A stretch of DNA of 13,395 nucleotides from Accumulibacter sp. (GTDB lineage: Bacteria > Pseudomonadota > Gammaproteobacteria > Burkholderiales > Rhodocyclaceae): contig JAISDL010000054.1 in assembly GCA_031264825.1 (NCBI GenBank), positions 1-13,395 of the forward strand. The letters run 5' to 3'. The notes beneath the pieces were generated by a model. The model did no database searches. It worked only from the letters and a program-made list of their open reading frames with translations, and was not told the origin of the DNA. How positions within the stretch are numbered: position 1 is the first letter of the stretch; each line of letters begins with the position of its first letter. Positions 5,631 through 13,395 of this stretch are shown piece after piece. The translations under genes and the position numbers were made by a program.

Positions 5631-8600
5631 ATGAAGAAAGCGAAATACCCAGGAATTCCGAGCGTCATCAACGGTAACGGCGCGGTGGCCCACGTCATGC
5701 AAAACGTCTGCGGCGGCGTCATCGGCTATCCGATCACGCCTTCGACCGAAATCGCCGAACTGTACGAAGCCTACCGGGCGGAAGGCGGCGTCAACGTCTG
5801 GGGCAAGCACCCGTTCTTCTTTGAACCCGAAGGCGAACATTCGGCGCAGACCGGCGCGCTCGGCGCGACGCTACCGGGCGGGCAGTTCATCTCGAACGCC
5901 TCGTCGAGCCAGGGGATTCTGTACGGGATCGAATCGCACTACGTCACGGTCGGGAAAAAACTCGGCGGTTTCGTCCTTCAGGTCGCGGCGCGCGTCGTTT
6001 CAAAGCATTCGCTGAACGTCATGGCGGGTCACGACGACGTTTACTCGCTCCTGCCGGCAGGCTATACGATCCTTTTCGGCTCGAATCCGCAGGAAGCGGC
6101 CGACCTCGCCGCGATCGCCTACCGCGCGTCGTCGCTGTCGATGATCCCGGTTGCAAACGCGATGGACGGCTTTGCGACGAGCCATATGATGTGCGAAACC
6201 CTGCTCCCCGAAGCCGGCCTCTTGCGTGAATACCTCGGCGACCCGTCGAGCCGGATCGCCTCCCCGACGCTCGCGCAGGAAATCCTCTACGGAGCCAAAG
6301 GGCGTGTATTCCAGTTGAAGCAGTATCTGTCGCGCCACCAGGCCGAGATCGACCCTTCCATGCGTGTGGCGCTGCAAGATTATCTCGACGCCAACGCCGA
6401 CAAGGTCGAAAAAGACGGCGAAGGCAAGCTCCTCCCGAAAACGCAGGACAACCTGCCCGAAGCGCTACACGCGCAATGGCGGCGGCAATGGCTGAACGCG
6501 CACGAAAAGGGCACGCGCCAGCTCGTTCCGGCCTACGTCGACGTCAACAACCCCGGGCTGACCGGAGTCGTCCAGAACCAGCCCGACTTCCAGGCGGGCG
6601 CGGCCGACCACCGCGCGCACTTCGCCAAGGACGCCCCCGCGCTCGTGCGTCAGGCGATGGCTGAATACTCGGCCTTGAGCGGACGCGAGTACGCGCCGGT
6701 GCGCACCTTCCTGTGCGACGACGCCGAAACGATCATGATCGGCTTGGGTTCGGTGACCGACGACGTCGAAGCCGTCGTGACTTACCTGCGCGCGCAGGGG
6801 ATGAAAGTCGGCGTCGCGTCGGTCAAGCTCCTCCAGCCCTTCCCCGAAGCCGAAATCATCGCCGCCATCGAGGGCAAGAAAGCGGTCATGGTTCTCGAAC
6901 GTTCCGAACAGACGGCGCTCGCGAGTTTTGTATCGCAAGCCCTCGTCAAGGCGCGCGAAAACGGCGAGGCGCACGCCGGACACCCGCGCCACGAAGGCAT
7001 TCCGACCCTGAAGGCCTTGCCGCGTGTCACGACGGCGATCTTCGGACTCGGCGGACACGACCTCCAGCCGCGCCACCTGATCGCCGCTTTCAAGGCGATG
7101 GAAGACGGAAAGAGCGCGCCGCTGATCTACCTGGGTTCGCAATTCTTCTCGAACCCCGCGTCGCTCTCGCCCCGGATGGCCGAGTTGCAGAAGCAGTTGA
7201 AAAAAGCCTACCCGGAAACCGTGAAGATGGCGCTCGAAACCGGCGAGAATCCGAGGTTGCTTCCCGAAAAAGCCTTCCGCATCCGCTTCCACTCGGTCGG
7301 CGGTTACGGAACGATCGCGTCGGGCAAGCTCTTGACCGACATCCTCGCGGGCGCGCTCGAAATGCATTCGAAGTCCGCGCCAAAGTACGGTTCGGAAAAA
7401 AGCGGCGCGCCGACGAATTACTACATCACGCTGAGTGCGGAGCCGATCAAGATCACGAACGCCGAACTCGAAGACGTCGAAGTCGTCATTTCACCCGACC
7501 ACCGCGTATTCAGCCACGCGAACCCCTTGCGCGGGCTTGCCGCGGGCGGGACTTTCATCCTGCAATCGAACGCCGACCCCGAAGACGTTTGGGGACATCT
7601 GCCACAGCACGCGAGAAAAACGATCCGCGAAAGGAAGATCAACTTCTTCGTCATCGACGCTTTCGGCGTTGCGAAGCGCCACGCGCCGACCGAAGAGCTT
7701 GCGACCCGCATGATGGGAATCGCCTTCATCGGCGCCGTCGTCGGTCACGTCGCTCAAGTCTCGGCGGGTGCCTCGGCGAGCGACGTCCTCGAAAAAGTCC
7801 GCAAGCAGATCGCCAAGAAATTCGGCGCGAAGGGCGCGACGGTCGTCGACAGCAATATGGAAATCATCCACGAAGGGATCGAATCGACCCACCGCGTCGA
7901 TTACACGTCGGCAAACCTCGCCAAGATCGACGCCAAACCCGCGCCGATCATGCTCCGCAACGTCTCGCTGTCGGCGTCGATGTGCCGCCTGCCCGGCGCG
8001 TCGGAAACGGCGGGACTTTTCGACAACGAATACTTCAATGAGATTCTCGCCGGACCTTTCCGCGACGGGACGATCAGCGAAGCGCCCGCGCTTCCGGGCG
8101 CGGGCATGTTCATGCCGCCGGGCACCGGCGGTTTGAAAGACAAGGGACTTTTCCGCCGTGCCGCGCCGCAGTACGACCCCAATCTCTGTACGGCGTGCAT
8201 GGAATGTACGCTCGTCTGTCCCGACGCCGCGATCCCCTGCACGGTCCACGAGATTCACGCGCTCCTGCTCCAGGGAATCCGCGCACTCGAGATTCCCGAA
8301 GCGCAGCAAGAAGCCCTGCGCGCGCACGTCTACCCCGTCGCCGAGGCCGTGCGAGAAGCCTATCGCCAAACCAAGGGGGCGCGCGCCTTCCATGAACTCG
8401 TCGCCGAAGCCGCGTCGCGTCTGCCGGCAAGGCAACCCGTCCTGCTTGCGAATTTCACGAAGCTCGTCGACGTCCTGTCGACCTACCCGGTCGCGCGAAC
8501 CCGGCCGTTTTTCGACGCCGAGGAAAAAGCCGCTCCCGGCGCCGGTGCGCTCTTCAGCGTGACCGTCGATCCGTGGAAATGCACGGGCTGCCTCGAATGC

Positions 8601-10643
8601 GTCGACGTTTGCGGCCCCGGCGCGCTGAAGCCGCGCGACCAGGACGATTCGGTCCTCGAAGCGATGCAGGAACGTTTCGAGTTCATGGCAAATCTCCCCG
8701 AAACCCCGGCGCGCTTCATCGACAGCGCGCTCGAACAAGGCGGCAGCGACATCAAGCGCCTTTTCCTCGACCGCTCGAATTACTACGCGGCGACCGGCGG
8801 TCACGGCGCCTGCCGGGGTTGCGGTGAAGTGACGGCGACGCGGATGATTCTTGCGATGAGCCACGCGATCGGCTCGCGCCGGCGCCAAGCGCATATCGAG
8901 GAACTCGAAAACCTGACCGACGCGCTCAGGGAAAAACAAAAAGCGCTTTCGAAAAAAGACGCAAAGCGCCATGACCGTATCGAAAACCTCGCGGCCACGC
9001 TCGAAAAACGCCTCTATTTCTTCGAAGGCGGCCCGACGGGCAACGGCCCCTCCGGGACGATCGTCGCCAATTCGACCGGGTGCAGCAGCGTGTACGCCTC
9101 GACGGCGCCTTTCAATCCTTTCAACACGCCGTGGGTCAACAGCCTCTTCCAGGACGCGCAGCCGCTCGCCAAGGGAATTTTCGAAGGCGTCGCCTCGCAG
9201 GTCGCCGCCGACGTCCGCGCCTTGCGGGTCGCGCGCCTCGAACTCGACGACGCCTACATTCCCGAAAAACACGACGCCGAACTGAAGACATTGCTGTGGT
9301 CGCAATTCACGCTCGACGAGCTTCGTCTCGTGCCGACGGTACTGACGATCGGCGGCGACGGCGCCTCCTACGACATCGGATTCGGCGCGCTTTCCCGAAT
9401 CCTTGCGAGCATGACGCCGATCAAGATGCTCATTCTGAATACCGGCGCGTACTCGAATACGGGCGGACAGGCTTCGACATCGAGCTACATCGGTCAGGAT
9501 TCCGACCTGGCGCGCGTCGGCGCGGCGTACAACGGCAAGCGCGAGTCGCGCAAAGAGCTTGGCCTCATCGCGGCCTTCCACTCGAACGTTTTCGTCTGCT
9601 CGACCTGCACGTCGCTTCAGGGGCATTTCCTCAAAAACGCGCTGGAATTCCTGACTTATACCGACGGCGCCGCGCTCTTCGACGTCTATACGCCGTGCCA
9701 GGGAGAGCACGGAATCGCCGACAACGCGTCGGCGAAGCAGGCGAGGCTCGCGGTCGAAAGCCGTATGAGTCCGGCCTTCGTGCATGACCCGCGCCGGGGT
9801 AAAAGCATCCACGACTGGTTCTCGCTCGAAGGGAACCCGGAACCGAAGAAGGCTTGGGCGTCCTCGAAGCTCGAATACATTGACGGCGACGGAAAGCTCG
9901 CATTCCAGACGATCGCCCTGACGCCGGCGAGCTTCGCGCTCAGCGAAGGCCGGTTCAAGAAGCAGTTCCGCAAACTGCCCGACGGCGTGACCGACGCGGT
10001 GCTCATCGAGGAATTCATCGACCTCGACGACGCGCAACGCCAAGGGAAAACGCCCTTCGTCTATTCGACCGACGACAAGAAGCGTCTCGTCCGCCTCGCG
10101 GTCGCCCCGGCGATCGTCGCGCTCGTCGAAGAGCGCCGCAAGTTCTGGACTCTGCTCCAATACCTCGACGGTCAGCACGTCTCGAAGATGAGCGCCGAAT
10201 ACAGCGCCGGCGTCGCCGCGCTCCAGGCGAGCGTCAAGGCGCTTCAGGAAGAGCGCGAAACCTCGCTCGACGCGCTCGCGCGCACGATGTCGGAACTCGC
10301 CGTTTCGAGTAAAGCCCCGGCGAACGGGAACTTCATCCCGATCGCATCGGCAAGCGCTCCGGCGTCCGCTCAGGCGGCGCGGCCAGAGGCGGGAGCGCCT
10401 GCATCAAGCGTCGCCGCGGCCTTCGAATACGACGAAGCCGACGAGGTCAAATGCACCAACTGCAGAACCTGCTATCAGGACCTTCCCGAACTGTTCGAAA
10501 AGACGCGCATCGCCGTCGATGGGCAAACGCGCGAGGTCGCGCACCTGATTCCCGGCGCGCTTTCCCGCGTCGCCCTGACGCCGGAACTCCAGAGCCGCAT
10601 CCGGCGCGTCGCGGCGAACTGCGACGCGGAGATCATTCGATGA
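5631..10643 (+). CDS. nifJ: Single-chain pyruvate:ferredoxin oxidoreductase with C-terminal ferredoxin domain
   Basis: PFOR converts pyruvate and CoA to acetyl-CoA, CO2 and low-potential electrons. The product is 1670 residues, against about 1170-1200 in usual NifJ. Domain I has YPITPST (33-39) and the substrate arginine in VAARVVSKHS (R121). Domain II covers roughly 340-540; domain III starts at FRIRFHSVGGYG (549-560). The 2[4Fe-4S] domain has C853/856/859/863 and C984/987/990/994. The TPP domain has GACRGCGE (C1061, C1064), STGCSSVY (C1151), GGDG (1241-1244), AYSNTGGQ (N1276) and C1356, so all four proximal-cluster cysteines are present. Extra parts are a helical insert (about 1085-1126), a coiled-coil-like stretch (about 1519-1560), an Ala/Pro-rich linker, and a one-cluster ferredoxin domain (C1608, C1611, C1614, C1664). 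The ATG at 5631 has only a weak GGA upstream; a TTG at 5613 is in frame. Substrate could be another 2-oxoacid. Confidence 0.93.
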   Translation: MKKAKYPGIPSVINGNGAVAHVMQNVCGGVIGYPITPSTEIAELYEAYRAEGGVNVWGKHPFFFEPEGEHSAQTGALGATLPGGQFISNASSSQGILYGIESHYVTVGKKLGGFVLQVAARVVSKHSLNVMAGHDDVYSLLPAGYTILFGSNPQEAADLAAIAYRASSLSMIPVANAMDGFATSHMMCETLLPEAGLLREYLGDPSSRIASPTLAQEILYGAKGRVFQLKQYLSRHQAEIDPSMRVALQDYLDANADKVEKDGEGKLLPKTQDNLPEALHAQWRRQWLNAHEKGTRQLVPAYVDVNNPGLTGVVQNQPDFQAGAADHRAHFAKDAPALVRQAMAEYSALSGREYAPVRTFLCDDAETIMIGLGSVTDDVEAVVTYLRAQGMKVGVASVKLLQPFPEAEIIAAIEGKKAVMVLERSEQTALASFVSQALVKARENGEAHAGHPRHEGIPTLKALPRVTTAIFGLGGHDLQPRHLIAAFKAMEDGKSAPLIYLGSQFFSNPASLSPRMAELQKQLKKAYPETVKMALETGENPRLLPEKAFRIRFHSVGGYGTIASGKLLTDILAGALEMHSKSAPKYGSEKSGAPTNYYITLSAEPIKITNAELEDVEVVISPDHRVFSHANPLRGLAAGGTFILQSNADPEDVWGHLPQHARKTIRERKINFFVIDAFGVAKRHAPTEELATRMMGIAFIGAVVGHVAQVSAGASASDVLEKVRKQIAKKFGAKGATVVDSNMEIIHEGIESTHRVDYTSANLAKIDAKPAPIMLRNVSLSASMCRLPGASETAGLFDNEYFNEILAGPFRDGTISEAPALPGAGMFMPPGTGGLKDKGLFRRAAPQYDPNLCTACMECTLVCPDAAIPCTVHEIHALLLQGIRALEIPEAQQEALRAHVYPVAEAVREAYRQTKGARAFHELVAEAASRLPARQPVLLANFTKLVDVLSTYPVARTRPFFDAEEKAAPGAGALFSVTVDPWKCTGCLECVDVCGPGALKPRDQDDSVLEAMQERFEFMANLPETPARFIDSALEQGGSDIKRLFLDRSNYYAATGGHGACRGCGEVTATRMILAMSHAIGSRRRQAHIEELENLTDALREKQKALSKKDAKRHDRIENLAATLEKRLYFFEGGPTGNGPSGTIVANSTGCSSVYASTAPFNPFNTPWVNSLFQDAQPLAKGIFEGVASQVAADVRALRVARLELDDAYIPEKHDAELKTLLWSQFTLDELRLVPTVLTIGGDGASYDIGFGALSRILASMTPIKMLILNTGAYSNTGGQASTSSYIGQDSDLARVGAAYNGKRESRKELGLIAAFHSNVFVCSTCTSLQGHFLKNALEFLTYTDGAALFDVYTPCQGEHGIADNASAKQARLAVESRMSPAFVHDPRRGKSIHDWFSLEGNPEPKKAWASSKLEYIDGDGKLAFQTIALTPASFALSEGRFKKQFRKLPDGVTDAVLIEEFIDLDDAQRQGKTPFVYSTDDKKRLVRLAVAPAIVALVEERRKFWTLLQYLDGQHVSKMSAEYSAGVAALQASVKALQEERETSLDALARTMSELAVSSKAPANGNFIPIASASAPASAQAARPEAGAPASSVAAAFEYDEADEVKCTNCRTCYQDLPELFEKTRIAVDGQTREVAHLIPGALSRVALTPELQSRIRRVAANCDAEIIR
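10628..10631 (+). promoter_or_regulatory. Ribosome binding site of the fused flavoprotein gene
   Basis: GGAG sits inside the last codons of the PFOR gene, 8 bases before the ATG at 10640. It supports a start at the 4-bp ATGA overlap. Confidence 0.6.
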
Positions 10644-13395
10644 GCGCGCCAGATTCGCTACCCAGCGCGCCGCGCGACGCGCTCTCGCGTTATCTCGACG
10701 CCGGCGTCGTTCTGAAGAACACGCGGACGCAGATCGACGCGCTCGAACAGACCCCGGCGGTCGAGGCTTTCCACAATCAGATGGCGCTCCTGCAACGCCG
10801 CCTGAAGGACAAGCCGCAGGCTTTCCGCGAACTCTTCATTTCCGACGGCGCGGAAGCCGTCGCGTGGGAGTTCAAGCAAGCCGAGCTTGGCGAGGACTTT
10901 ACCCGGAGGTTCTGGGAAGCCTTGCTCCGCGATGACGACACGAGCAAGCTCTTGATGCGTTTCCTCTGGAGTGTCCCGCTCGGCATGAAGCGCAAGTTCG
11001 TCCGCGCGATCGACCGCCACCTCTCGGACCGCTACCCGGTGTTGAAAGGCCTGTCGGAAGACTGGCCGGCGACGAGTTACATCCCGCCGTACATCCGCGA
11101 CCCTGAAGAGCGCTCGCACGACTTCGGCCTCGTCAACCAAGGCTATCTCGGCTACACGACGCAAGGCTACAGCATGCGCGAAGTCGAGCTTTTCGTCTGG
11201 CTCGAAGCCATGCGCGACAAGCAGTGCGAAGACCGTCCCTGCGAACTCGGCCTCAAGATTCCCGGTCGGCCTGACCCCAAGGGCGGTTGCCCGGTCAAGA
11301 TTCACATCCCGCAAATGCTCGCGCTCATGGGGTCCGGACGTTTCCGCGAAGCGATGCAGTTGATCGAGAGCAGCAACCCGTTGCCCAACGTCACCGGGCG
11401 CGTCTGTCCGCAGGAACTCCAGTGTCAGGGCGTCTGTACGCACGCCAAGCGGCCGATCGAAATCGGACAGATCGAGTGGTTCCTGCCGCAGCGCGAAAAA
11501 CTCGTCAACCCGGACGCGATCGTCGAACGCTTCGCCGGTTTTCCCGACCCTTGGGCGACGGCGGAAAAACCGCCGGTCGCGATCGTCGGGTCGGGGCCGG
11601 CGGGGATGATCAACGCCTATCTGCTCGCGGCGGAAGGCTTTCCGGTCGCCGTTTTCGAGTCCTTCCACGCGCTCGGCGGCGTTCTCCGCTACGGTATTCC
11701 TGAATTCCGGCTGCCGAACGAGCTGATCGACGATGTCGTCCAGAAGATCAAGCTGCTCGGCGGGAAGTTCATCACGAACTTCGTCGTCGGAAAGACGGCG
11801 ACGATCCAGGACCTGAAAAACGCGGGCTTCTGGAAGGTCTTCGTCGGTTCCGGCGCGGGTCTGCCGCGCTTCATGAACGTCCCCGGCGAGCATCTGATCA
11901 ACGTCATGTCGGCCAACGAATTCCTGACGCGCGTCAACCTCATGCAGGGCTTGCGCGAGGATTTTGAGACGCCGCTCCCCGCGACGCGCGGAAAGGAAGT
12001 CATCGTCATCGGCGCGGGCAACACGGCGATGGATTCGGCGCGGACCGCGCGCCGCTTGGGCGCGACGGTGACGATCGTCTATCGCCGGACGCGCGCCGAA
12101 ATGCCCGTCCGCGTCGAAGAACTCCACCACGCGATCGAAGAAGGCATCCAGATCAAGGAACTCCGCGCGCCGCGCGAATTCGTCGGCGACGAAAAGACCA
12201 ACTTCGTGACGCACGCGATGCTCGACGTCATGGCGCTCGGCGAACCCGATGCGTCGGGGCGCCGCAGCCCGGATCCGACGGGCCGCGTCGAACCGATGAA
12301 GGTCGACCTCGTCATCATGGCGCTCGGCAACACGCCGAATCCGATCATCAAGGACTCGGAACCGGGCCTCAAGACGACCCGCGCGGGCAGCATCGCCGTC
12401 GATGGCGCCGGCTCGCAAAAGACTTCGCTCGACGGCGTCTATTCGGGCGGCGACGCCGCGCGCGGCGGCGCGACGGCGATCCGCGCGGCGGGCGACGGTC
12501 AGGCGGCCGCGCGTGAAATCGTCGGCGACCTCGACGTGCCACCGGAGCGCATTCGCGGCATGGTGCAAGGCGCGAAGCACTACGCCGAACTCGGCATGGC
12601 GCCGCAGGTCGTCCTGAAGAAAGTCGAACTCGCGCAGAATATCGTCGAATACATCGTCGAAGCGCCCCTGAGTGCGAAAGCGGCGCGCGCCGGACAATTC
12701 GTTCGCGTCCTGCCGTGGCCGACGGGCGAACTGATCCCGCTGACGCTCGCCGACTGGGACGCCGACGCGGGGACGATCTGCATGGTCGTCCAGTCGATGG
12801 GCACGAGTTCGACGCGGATCAACCAGATGAAGGTCGGCGACGCCTTCGCCGGAATCGCCGGGCCGCTCGGTCGGCCAAGCGAGCTGCACCGCTACGAAGG
12901 CAAGCAGACCGTCGTGTTTACCGCGGGCGGCGTCGGCCTGCCGCCGGTCTACCCGATCATGCGCGAGCATCTGCGGCTCGGAAATCACGTCACGCTGATC
13001 GCAGGCTTCCGCAGCGCCGACCTCCTGTTCTGGACGGGCGACGACGAGCGTGTCGGTCGATTGAAAGCCGAGTTCGGCGACCGGCTCGACATCATCTACA
13101 CGAGCAACGACGGCACCTTCGGCGTCAAGGGCTTCGTGACGGGGCCGCTCGAAGCGATGCTCAAGGCCGGCTGCGTCAGCAAGGGGCGCAAACTCGCCGA
13201 AGTCGTCACGATCGGCCCACCGCTGATGATGCGCGCCGTCAGCGACATGACGAAACCCTACGGCGTGAAGACCGTCGCGAGCCTCAATTCGATCATGGTC
13301 GACGCCACGGGGATGTGCGGCGCGTGCATGGTGCCTGTCGAACTCGAAGGAAAGATGGTCCGCAAGCACGCCTGCGTCGACGGGCCGGAACTCGA
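10640..13395 (+). CDS. Fused GltD/SudA/NfnB-type and SudB/NfnA-type NAD(P)H:ferredoxin oxidoreductase (3' end outside window)
   Basis: The frame starts at the ATGA overlap with the PFOR gene and is open for 918 codons to the window edge. Residues 1 to about 185 are unrecognised and mostly helical-looking. Then comes a GltD-type Fe-S domain (C196, C201, C217, C256, C262, C266, E279) with NPLPNVTGRVCP, an FAD motif GSGPAG (317-322), GGVLRYGIPEFRLP, a NADPH motif GAGNTA (458-463) and a closing DAARGGATAIRAAGDG. From about 656 follows a PyrK/NfnA-like FNR module: PLTLADWD, AGGVGLPPVYPI, IGPPLMMRAV, and the [2Fe-2S] motif VDATGMCGACMV (D888, C893, C896) with HACVDGPEL (C912). In P. furiosus SudB, such a cluster is held by one Asp and three Cys. 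Only about 20-40 residues should be missing. Likely role: moving electrons between ferredoxin and NAD(P)H; sulfide dehydrogenase-like activity is an alternative. Confidence 0.88.
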   Translation, partial: MSAPDSLPSAPRDALSRYLDAGVVLKNTRTQIDALEQTPAVEAFHNQMALLQRRLKDKPQAFRELFISDGAEAVAWEFKQAELGEDFTRRFWEALLRDDDTSKLLMRFLWSVPLGMKRKFVRAIDRHLSDRYPVLKGLSEDWPATSYIPPYIRDPEERSHDFGLVNQGYLGYTTQGYSMREVELFVWLEAMRDKQCEDRPCELGLKIPGRPDPKGGCPVKIHIPQMLALMGSGRFREAMQLIESSNPLPNVTGRVCPQELQCQGVCTHAKRPIEIGQIEWFLPQREKLVNPDAIVERFAGFPDPWATAEKPPVAIVGSGPAGMINAYLLAAEGFPVAVFESFHALGGVLRYGIPEFRLPNELIDDVVQKIKLLGGKFITNFVVGKTATIQDLKNAGFWKVFVGSGAGLPRFMNVPGEHLINVMSANEFLTRVNLMQGLREDFETPLPATRGKEVIVIGAGNTAMDSARTARRLGATVTIVYRRTRAEMPVRVEELHHAIEEGIQIKELRAPREFVGDEKTNFVTHAMLDVMALGEPDASGRRSPDPTGRVEPMKVDLVIMALGNTPNPIIKDSEPGLKTTRAGSIAVDGAGSQKTSLDGVYSGGDAARGGATAIRAAGDGQAAAREIVGDLDVPPERIRGMVQGAKHYAELGMAPQVVLKKVELAQNIVEYIVEAPLSAKAARAGQFVRVLPWPTGELIPLTLADWDADAGTICMVVQSMGTSSTRINQMKVGDAFAGIAGPLGRPSELHRYEGKQTVVFTAGGVGLPPVYPIMREHLRLGNHVTLIAGFRSADLLFWTGDDERVGRLKAEFGDRLDIIYTSNDGTFGVKGFVTGPLEAMLKAGCVSKGRKLAEVVTIGPPLMMRAVSDMTKPYGVKTVASLNSIMVDATGMCGACMVPVELEGKMVRKHACVDGPEL

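Noticed and set aside
7491..10178. An 895-codon open frame on the minus strand
   Set aside because: It is antisense to the PFOR gene, with an Arg/Glu/Val-rich composition and no recognisable motif. Codon bias on the other strand explains it.
10658..13369. A 903-codon open frame on the minus strand
   Set aside because: It lies fully antisense to the fused flavoprotein, whose motifs are unmistakable. Its translation is Arg/Asp/Ala-rich with no domain, a typical shadow of GC-rich coding DNA.
1..13395. CRISPR arrays, tRNA or rRNA genes
   Set aside because: No regularly spaced repeats of 23-40 bp, no cloverleaf with a CCA-type end, and no rRNA-like conserved segment were seen on either strand.

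Overview
The window reads as a chromosomal piece of a GC-rich proteobacterium. The best clue is the divergent arrangement yggS-proC-yggT-yggU // pilT-pilU. This arrangement is known from Pseudomonas and many Beta/Gammaproteobacteria, and both ATPases look very much like PilT and PilU from those groups. Third codon positions are strongly G/C. The large anaerobic-type redox genes on the right suggest a facultative or fermentative lineage. A Rhodocyclales-like betaproteobacterium would fit, but that is only an inference.

Layout, left to right. (1) Positions 1-490 hold the 3' end of a DDE transposase gene, its probable IS right end near 289, a second imperfect copy of that end at 435-462, and a compact palindrome at 463-490. 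No other gene is visible there. (2) Positions 491-2961, minus strand, are a tight housekeeping operon: yggS (PLP homeostasis), proC (proline biosynthesis), a possible 33-codon ORF, yggT (membrane protein) and yggU (DUF167). Junctions overlap by 4 bp or are very short. (3) Positions 3030-5376, plus strand, carry pilT and pilU, the type IV pilus retraction ATPases. Their 166-bp spacer holds two hairpins and a possible leader peptide. (4) Positions 5631-13395, plus strand, carry two very large redox genes that overlap by 4 bp. The first is a 1670-residue single-chain pyruvate:ferredoxin oxidoreductase with an added C-terminal ferredoxin domain. The second runs off the window. It fuses a GltD/SudA/NfnB-type flavoprotein to a SudB/NfnA-type FAD/[2Fe-2S] module, behind an unrecognised N-terminal domain of about 185 residues.

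The right half is the most interesting part. The two genes look like a dedicated pair. Pyruvate oxidation by thiamine diphosphate chemistry would feed electrons through the enzyme's own Fe-S clusters and tethered ferredoxin into a one-chain Nfn/Sud-type NAD(P)H oxidoreductase. The fusion order (NfnB-like first, NfnA-like second) is the reverse of the gene order I know for nfnAB and sudBA, and one expected Fe-S cysteine is replaced by aspartate. Function is inferred from motifs only. Whether the second enzyme bifurcates electrons, and whether the substrate is pyruvate rather than another 2-oxoacid, cannot be decided from sequence alone.
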